The notes under the pieces were generated by a model that was given only the letters and a program-made list of their open reading frames with translations, had not been told where the DNA came from and did not search any database. From Pseudomonadota bacterium (GTDB taxonomy: Bacteria > Pseudomonadota > Alphaproteobacteria > Caulobacterales > Caulobacteraceae), in assembly GCA_023390245.1 (NCBI GenBank), contig JAEWDF010000015.1, positions 1-17,538 on the forward strand: 17,538 bases of DNA, written 5' to 3'. Positions 13,365-17,538 of the stretch are shown here, piece after piece. Position numbers and translations under genes: made by a program. Each line of letters starts with the position of its first letter. Within the stretch, counting starts at the first letter, position 1.

Positions 13365-13498
13365 ACGTTCCGTCCGATGGGGCGGTCCGGGTTGGGCCCG
13401 TCGCGCAACGGATGTGCGGTTTCGGGCGTCCCGTTGAAATCTGGAGACGGCGCAAGGCGGCGGGAGTAAGGGGCTGGCGGATCAACCTGGGCCGCCGC

Positions 13499-13861
13499 AT
13501 GAGCTTTTCTCCCTATCTGACGCCCGTCGTCATGCTGGTCCTGTCGAACCTGTTCATGACCTACGCCTGGTACGGCCACCTGAAGGGCGATCCCAAGCCG
13601 CTGTGGCTCGCCGTGTTGGCCAGTTGGGGCGTGGCCTTCTTCGAATACTGGCTGGCGGTGCCGGCCAACCGCATCGGCCATCAGGTCTATTCGGCGGCCG
13701 AGCTGAAGACGATGCAGGAGGTCATCACCCTGGCGGTGTTCGCCGGCTTCTCGGTGCTGTACCTGGGCGAGAAGCTGACGCTGAACCATGCGGTCGGCTT
13801 CGGCTTCATCGCGCTGGGGGCCTTCTTCATCTTCAAGGGGCCGATCCCCAGCTTGCCCTGA
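13499..13861 (+). CDS. DUF486 family membrane protein
   Basis: The 120-residue protein matches DUF486, four-helix proteins related to the drug/metabolite transporter group. It shows LSNLFMTYAWYGHLK, then ASWGVAFFEYWLAVPANRIG, LKTMQEVITLAVFAGFSVLYLGEKL, and a last hydrophobic helix ending FFIFKGP. The function of the family is not established. It is directly followed, 26 nt later, by an SMR-type exporter and then thiD, so a transport role linked to one of them is possible. The ATG at 13499 lacks a strong Shine-Dalgarno. The promoter must lie in the 216-nt gap shared with thrC. Confidence 0.87.
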   Translation: MSFSPYLTPVVMLVLSNLFMTYAWYGHLKGDPKPLWLAVLASWGVAFFEYWLAVPANRIGHQVYSAAELKTMQEVITLAVFAGFSVLYLGEKLTLNHAVGFGFIALGAFFIFKGPIPSLP

Positions 13862-13887
13862 CGCGCGGCTTGGCCCATCTGGCGGCC

Positions 13888-14229
13888 ATGTCCTGGGTGA
13901 TGTCGATCAATCCGTGGCTGACGCTGGTCGTCGCCGGCCTCCTGGAAGTGCTGTGGGCCTCGGGCCTCAAGGCTGTGGGCGTGCAGCGGCCGCTGGCGTC
14001 GCTGGGCGTGCTGGTCGCCCTGGCCGGCAGCATGATCCTGCTGTGGGTGGCGACGCAGAAGCTGCCGATCGGCACGGCCTATGCGGTGTGGACCGGCATC
14101 GGCGCGGTCGGCGCGGCCGTGGTCGGGGTGATCGTCTATGGCGAGCCGGCGACGGTGGTGCGGACGGTCTGCATCCTGCTGATCGTGTCGGGCATCGTCG
14201 GCCTCAAGCTGTTTTCGGGGACGCACTGA
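13888..14229 (+). CDS. sugE: Small multidrug resistance family exporter, Gdx/SugE type
   Basis: This 113-residue protein with four membrane helices belongs to the SMR family, whose members work as antiparallel dimers driven by protons. The first helix carries GLLEVLWASGLK with Glu20 as the essential coupling residue, and the third has LPIGTAYAVWTGIGAVGA, the signature of the SugE/Gdx subgroup, which exports guanidinium and some quaternary ammonium ions. The ATG at 13888 was chosen; a second in-frame ATG at 13900 would give 109 residues and is possible. thiD starts one base after the stop, so translation is probably coupled. No guanidine riboswitch was recognised upstream. Confidence 0.9.
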   Translation: MSWVMSINPWLTLVVAGLLEVLWASGLKAVGVQRPLASLGVLVALAGSMILLWVATQKLPIGTAYAVWTGIGAVGAAVVGVIVYGEPATVVRTVCILLIVSGIVGLKLFSGTH

Positions 14230-14230
14230 G

Positions 14231-15031
14231 ATGAGCGCGCTGCACCAGGGGCGGGTCCTGATCCTGGCCGGGTCCGATTCCGGCGGCGGGGCCGGCATCC
14301 AGGCCGACATCAAGGCGGTGACGATGATGGGCGGATACGCCGCTACAGCGATCACGGCCATCACGGTCCAGAACACCCTAGGCGTCCATGGCGTCCACCC
14401 GTTACCGCTGGAACTGATCGCAGCCCAGGCGCGCGCGGTGCTGGAGGACATCGGGACCGATGCGGTCAAGACCGGCATGCTGGGCTCGGTCGAGGTGGTC
14501 GAGACGGTCGCCCTGCTGCTGGACGAGGCCCAGGCTCCGGCGGTGGTCGACCCGGTCATGATCGCCAAGGGCGGCGCGGCCCTGCTGCCCGATGCGGCGG
14601 TGGAGGCGGTCAAGGCGCTGATGATCCCCCGTGCGGCGCTGCTGACCCCCAATGCGCCGGAGGCCGAGGCCCTGACCGGCCTGGCGGTGCGCGACCTCGA
14701 CGGTCAGCGCCGCGCGGGCGAGGCCCTGCTGGCGATGGGGGCGCGGGCCGTGCTGATGAAGGGCGGCCATGTGCCCGGCCCCACGGTGGTCGACCTGCTG
14801 ATGACGACGGACGGCGAGACGGTGCTGGAGGCCGAGCGGATCGACACCCGCCACACCCACGGCACCGGCTGCACCCTGGCCAGCGCCTGCGCCGCCGGCC
14901 TGGCCCTGGGCCGTCCGCTCGAGGTCGCGGTCGCGGAAGCCTGGGCCTATGTCGGCGAGGCGATCCGACGCGCGCCCGGCCTGGGCGGCGGCCACGGCCC
15001 GCTGGACCACGGCTGGCCGGTGCGGGGTTAA
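14231..15031 (+). CDS. thiD: Hydroxymethylpyrimidine (phosphate) kinase
   Basis: ThiD phosphorylates HMP and HMP-phosphate to HMP diphosphate for thiamine synthesis in the cytoplasm. The 266-residue protein is of normal length and belongs to the ribokinase fold. It opens with LILAGSDSGGGAGIQADIKA, then AITAITVQNTLGV, VKTGMLGS, VVDPVMIAKGG, LTPNAPEAEALTG, MKGGH, and the anion-hole motif HTHGTGCTLASA. The ATG at 14231 follows the SMR stop by one base. No TPP riboswitch precedes it, and no other thi gene is near, so it looks like a salvage or stand-alone copy. The downstream gene begins after 41 nt. Confidence 0.95.
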   Translation: MSALHQGRVLILAGSDSGGGAGIQADIKAVTMMGGYAATAITAITVQNTLGVHGVHPLPLELIAAQARAVLEDIGTDAVKTGMLGSVEVVETVALLLDEAQAPAVVDPVMIAKGGAALLPDAAVEAVKALMIPRAALLTPNAPEAEALTGLAVRDLDGQRRAGEALLAMGARAVLMKGGHVPGPTVVDLLMTTDGETVLEAERIDTRHTHGTGCTLASACAAGLALGRPLEVAVAEAWAYVGEAIRRAPGLGGGHGPLDHGWPVRG

Positions 15032-15072
15032 GCCGGCTTTCCGCTGGGCGCCGGACGGGGCTATCTGGACCC

Positions 15073-15660
15073 ATGACCGATTCCTCCGACCTGACCGCCC
15101 GCCTGACCGCCATCGTCCGCGCCGATCCGGGGCTGATGCATGTGCTGACGGTGGTGCGCGACCTGGACCTGCCCGACTGGCGCGTCGTCTCGGGCGCCGT
15201 CTATCAGGCGGCCTGGAACGCGGTGACTGGACGGCCCGCCGGCTATGGGATCAAGGACTACGACCTAGCCTATTTCGACGCCTCGGACCTGTCCTACGAG
15301 GCGGAGGATGTCGTCATCCGCCGCGTCGCCGCCGCCTTCGACGAGCCGTTCCGCAGCCAGGCGGAGGTCCGCAACCAGGCCCGCGTCCATCTGTGGTTCG
15401 AGAACCGCTTCGGGGAGCCCTATTCGCCCCTGTCCGGCACGGACGAGGCGCTGACGCGATTTGTGGCGCCGGCCTTCGCCGTGGGGGTGCGTCTGGAGGC
15501 GGACGATTCGATCGACATCGCCGCGCCGTTCGGCCTGGAAGACGTCTTCGCCCTGACGATCCGGCCCAATCCCGACCGGCCCCTGGCCCGGGGCTGGACG
15601 CGGGCGGTCGAGAACGCGCGGGGGCGCTGGCCGGAACTGACGGTGGCGGAGCCGGTCTAG
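15073..15660 (+). CDS. Nucleotidyltransferase-like protein (DUF925 type)
   Basis: The 195-residue protein matches a family of predicted nucleotidyltransferases (COG3575 type). Diagnostic segments are VVSGAVYQAAWNAVTGRPAGYGIKDYDLAYFD, where G-x-V/Y plus KDYD forms the predicted metal-binding core, then SYEAEDVVI, NQARVHLWFENRFG and a C-terminal region with APFGLEDVFALTIRPNP. The substrate is unknown; it could modify a small molecule or nucleic acid. It starts 41 nt after thiD on the same strand and may be the end of that unit. It is followed by an inverted pair of hairpin repeats. Confidence 0.82.
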   Translation: MTDSSDLTARLTAIVRADPGLMHVLTVVRDLDLPDWRVVSGAVYQAAWNAVTGRPAGYGIKDYDLAYFDASDLSYEAEDVVIRRVAAAFDEPFRSQAEVRNQARVHLWFENRFGEPYSPLSGTDEALTRFVAPAFAVGVRLEADDSIDIAAPFGLEDVFALTIRPNPDRPLARGWTRAVENARGRWPELTVAEPV

Positions 15661-15684
15661 GTTCAATCGACGCTCGCCTATGAT

Positions 15685-15725
15685 CGTCTTTCCGGGGCGT
15701 CCGAAGGACGAACCCGGAACCCAGG
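15685..15725 (-). repeat. Dispersed hairpin repeat, copy 3 (inverted, divergent)
   Basis: Read on the minus strand, this segment follows the same plan as the copies at 5058 and 15768: CCTGGGTTCCGGGTTC at one end and CCCCGGAA at the other. The hairpin TTCCGGG (15690-15696) with CCCGGAA (15713-15719) has an extra inner stem CGTCC-GAA-GGACG. It faces copy 2, about 52 nt away. Confidence 0.6.
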
Positions 15726-15767
15726 AGAACAACTCCGGCGCTTGATGCGGTTCGATCCGCGCCCGCA

Positions 15768-15823
15768 GCCCCTGGATTCCGGGTTCTTCGCTCCGCTCAG
15801 CCCCGGAAGGACGATGTCGGAAG
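15768..15823 (+). repeat. Dispersed hairpin repeat, copy 2
   Basis: This 56-bp segment differs from 5058-5113 at three bases only. The stem is TTCCGGG (15777-15783) with CCCGGAA (15802-15808). It lies between the convergent nucleotidyltransferase-like and DUF983 genes, where it may help end both transcripts. Confidence 0.75.
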
Positions 15824-15836
15824 CGTGGGAACGGCC

Positions 15837-16229
15837 CTAGCGCTCCTCGGCGGCGCGGGGCTGGAAGCGGGCTTCCTCGGCCTTGTGCACGTACTGTTCG
15901 GCCACCAGCCAGGCCTTGAACGGTCGCAGGCAGCCCAGGCACATGACGGCCAGCAGCGGGAAGGTCACCACCATGTGCACCCAGATGGGCGGATGGAGCG
16001 TGAACTCGAAGATCATGAACAGGATCATGCCGACCAGGCCCACCGCCGACATGACGAAGAAGGCCGGACCGTCGGCCGGATCGGCGAAACCGTAGTCGAG
16101 TCCGCATTCGGGGCAGGACTCGCGCAGCGACAGATAGCCCTTGAACAGCGGACCCTCGCCGCAGCGGGGACAGCGGCAGGCCAGGCCGGTCTTCAGCGAG
16201 CCGAGGCGGGGATGGTCGATGTCGGACAT
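15837..16229 (-). CDS. DUF983 family zinc-ribbon membrane protein
   Basis: The 130-residue protein has an N-terminal zinc-ribbon-like motif CRCPRCGEGPLFKGYL with SCPECGLDY, then FADPADGPAFFV and two hydrophobic segments (about residues 57-75 and 82-103), ending in a charged tail. This is the DUF983 pattern; such proteins are often found near cytochrome oxidase or nudix genes in alphaproteobacteria, but the function is unknown. The ATG at 16229 was preferred to the in-frame ATG at 16280, because the MSDIDHPRLGSLKTGL start resembles family members and an AAGG precedes it. The pncC gene starts 89 nt away, divergently. Confidence 0.85.
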   Translation of the reverse strand: MSDIDHPRLGSLKTGLACRCPRCGEGPLFKGYLSLRESCPECGLDYGFADPADGPAFFVMSAVGLVGMILFMIFEFTLHPPIWVHMVVTFPLLAVMCLGCLRPFKAWLVAEQYVHKAEEARFQPRAAEER

Positions 16230-16318
16230 GGCCTTGCCTACGCCGTTCGGGGACGAATGTCGCGGGGACGAATTGTCCAAGCGGAACGGCGGCCGCGGGG
16301 GGCCGTTCCTGATCCGCC

Positions 16319-16831
16319 ATGACCGAGACCTTGTCAGAGACCTTGCCCGCCGATGTCGAGGCCCTGGTGAACATGGTCCTGAAGGCGGCGTGCGACCGGG
16401 ATATCCGGGTGGCCACGGCCGAGAGCTGCACCGGCGGCCTGCTGGCCTCGGTGCTGACCGACGTGGAGGGACGTTCGCACGCCTTCGACCGGGGCTTCGT
16501 CACCTATACGGACGCGGCCAAGCGCCAGGTGCTGGGCGTGCCGGCGGCGGTGCTGGAGAAAGACGGCGCCGTCTCGGAGGCCGCCGCCCGCGCCATGGCC
16601 GAGGGCGCGCTGAAGGCGTCGGAGGCTGATGTCGCCGCCGCCGTCACGGGCTTCGCCGGCGCGGCGGGGCCGGGCGAGGAGGAGGGGCTGGCCCATTTCG
16701 CCGTGGCGCGGCGCGGCGGTCCGACCGTTCATCTGGAGCGCCATTTCGGCGACATCGGGCGGGGACCGTGCCGCATCGCCTGCCTGCGGACTGCCCTGAC
16801 CCTGCTGCGCCAGGCGGTGAACGCCGGTTAA
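16319..16831 (+). CDS. pncC: Nicotinamide-nucleotide amidase (CinA C-terminal domain)
   Basis: PncC deamidates nicotinamide mononucleotide to nicotinate mononucleotide, recycling NAD breakdown products. The 170-residue protein is the stand-alone CinA C-terminal domain. It shows VATAESCTGGLLASVLTDVEG, where the Ser of ESCTGG is the expected catalytic residue, then GFVTYTDAAKRQVLGV, GAVSEAAARAMAEGAL and VTGFAGAAGPGEEEGLAHFAV. Most relatives read VTGIAGPGG here; the FAGAAGPG variant is a mild deviation. There is no N-terminal MoCF domain. The ATG at 16319 lies 89 nt from the divergent DUF983 gene. The next gene starts 38 nt after the stop, so co-transcription is possible. Confidence 0.92.
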   Translation: MTETLSETLPADVEALVNMVLKAACDRDIRVATAESCTGGLLASVLTDVEGRSHAFDRGFVTYTDAAKRQVLGVPAAVLEKDGAVSEAAARAMAEGALKASEADVAAAVTGFAGAAGPGEEEGLAHFAVARRGGPTVHLERHFGDIGRGPCRIACLRTALTLLRQAVNAG

Positions 16832-16869
16832 CCGCGATTAAAGGCCTTGTAGGGCAGGACTCGGCGGAT

Positions 16870-17538
16870 ATGTCCGGGGCCTCGCCGACCAAGCGCATGC
16901 TGAAGACGACCGCGGCCGCCGCCGCGGCCGGCGCGGTCGCGTTCGCCCCTCTGGCGCCCCTGGCCCAGGAGGCCGCGCGGGGCGACCCGCTGTCGATCTC
17001 CATCGGCCGGACGGCGGACTTCACCCGGGTCGAATTCGGCGGCGTGGTGGGCGTGCGCAGCCGCGTGCGGCGCGACGGCGACAGGATCGTGGTGCGGCTG
17101 AACGCGACCGCCGCGCCCGACGTCTCGCGCCTGCGGGTCGATCCGCCCGAGGGGGTGACCGCCGTCGAGACGCGCGCCGCGCGCGGCGGCACCGACCTTA
17201 TCCTGACCCTGGCCGAGGGCGCCGAGGCGCGCTCCGGCGTCGCCGACGGGGCGGTGTGGCTGAACCTCTATGGGCCGGGCAAGGCGCCGCAGCCGGCGTC
17301 GGGCGCGCGTTCCGCGGCGGCCCGCGCGGTCGTGCCGGTGCGGGCCGAGACGCAAGGCGACAAGACGGTCCTGACCTTCGACTGGGGCGCCCCGATCGGC
17401 GCGGCCGTCTTCCGGCGCGGGGAGGCGGTGTGGATGGTGTTCGACGCCGCCGCGCGGATGGACCTGGCGGGGGCCAAGGCCCTGGACCGCGCGCGCGACG
17501 CGCGCTGGGCGGCGGGGCCGGACTATACGGTGGTGCGG
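16870..17538 (+). CDS. Large secreted protein of unknown function, N-terminal part (runs off the right edge)
   Basis: Function not recognised with confidence. ATG at 16870 gives 223 codons without a stop up to the window end. A signal-like N-terminus is clear: basic SPTKRMLK, then a long Ala-rich hydrophobic stretch and a plausible cut near PLAQE (about residue 33). After it come two beta-rich stretches of similar style, DPLSISIGRTADFTRVEFGG...DGDRIVVRL and VVPVRAETQGDKTVLTFDWGAPIGAAVFRRGEAVWMVFDA, with a low-complexity Ala/Pro/Ser linker between them. This resembles the N-terminal part of long periplasmic proteins in Caulobacterales (some with TPR repeats) or AMIN-like domains; both are inference. 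GGCGGA just before the ATG is a weak ribosome site. Confidence 0.75.
   Translation, partial: MSGASPTKRMLKTTAAAAAAGAVAFAPLAPLAQEAARGDPLSISIGRTADFTRVEFGGVVGVRSRVRRDGDRIVVRLNATAAPDVSRLRVDPPEGVTAVETRAARGGTDLILTLAEGAEARSGVADGAVWLNLYGPGKAPQPASGARSAAARAVVPVRAETQGDKTVLTFDWGAPIGAAVFRRGEAVWMVFDAAARMDLAGAKALDRARDARWAAGPDYTVVR

Noticed and set aside
11774..13498. Long plus-strand frame antisense to thrC leading into the DUF486 gene
   Set aside because: It reads as Arg/Gly/His-rich noise until the DUF486 start at 13499, while the minus strand holds an intact thrC.
13283..13498. Guanidine riboswitch for the SMR exporter, or a Thr leader peptide for thrC
   Set aside because: No ykkC-type or ACGR-loop hairpins were seen, and no short ORF with clustered Thr codons on the minus strand.
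14100..14230. TPP riboswitch before thiD
   Set aside because: The upstream DNA is coding (SMR gene) with a one-base gap, and no THI-box segments were found.
15265..16503. 412-codon minus-strand frame joining DUF983 with upstream and downstream DNA
   Set aside because: It crosses the hairpin repeats and the nucleotidyltransferase gene. Only the 15837-16229 frame has protein-like features.
1..17538. CRISPR array, prophage, transposase, toxin-antitoxin or defence system
   Set aside because: No regular spaced repeats, integrase, transposase or defence motifs were found. The window reads as housekeeping chromosome.

Overview
The window is very GC-rich chromosomal DNA with closely packed housekeeping genes. 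Gene content suggests an alphaproteobacterium of the Caulobacterales, probably Brevundimonas-like. The pointers are a Tat-exported GH3 glucosidase, an APH-type homoserine kinase, DUF486 and DUF983 proteins, an alphaproteobacterial tRNA-Glu, CtrA-like and GANTC sites, and dispersed hairpin repeats of a kind common in this group. This placement is inference. I see no phage, transposase, toxin-antitoxin, CRISPR or obviously transferred block.

Layout. 1-442 (-): N-terminal part of proB. 509-1288 (+): GufA-type ZIP metal transporter. 1410-3746 (+): secreted GH3 beta-glucosidase. 3829-4989 (+): carA. 4990-5594: dispersed hairpin repeat, a small hypothetical gene on the minus strand, and a segment with DnaA-, CcrM- and CtrA-like motifs. 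5595-5669 (-): tRNA-Glu(TTC). 5722-7976 (-): metX-like acyltransferase and metB, overlapping by 4 nt. 7977-8596: a 620-nt divergent control region. 8597-11289 (+): aspartokinase-like/homoserine dehydrogenase fusion and thrB. 11397-11714 (+): CsbD-like stress protein. 11715-11890: inverted pair of hairpin repeats. 11891-13282 (-): thrC. 13499-15031 (+): DUF486, SMR/Gdx and thiD. 15073-15660 (+): nucleotidyltransferase-like protein. 15661-15836: second and third copies of the hairpin repeat, facing each other. 15837-16229 (-): DUF983 protein. 16319-16831 (+): pncC. 16870-17538 (+): start of a large secreted protein that runs off the window.

The centre of interest is 5.7-13.3 kb, which holds most of the pathway from aspartate to threonine and to cystathionine. 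The homoserine branch point is controlled by two different RNA devices placed back to back. On the minus strand, metX-metB lies behind what reads as a SAM-I (S-box) riboswitch at 8058-8172. On the plus strand, the homoserine dehydrogenase fusion lies behind what reads as a threonine attenuator: a short ORF rich in Thr with two Ile codons, a GGGCGGG segment at its end, and an intrinsic terminator whose 5' arm can pair with either that segment or its own 3' arm. The fusion enzyme has no ACT domain, so this leader may carry threonine feedback that ThrA enzymes elsewhere sense as protein. thrC sits nearby but convergent and apparently outside this attenuator.
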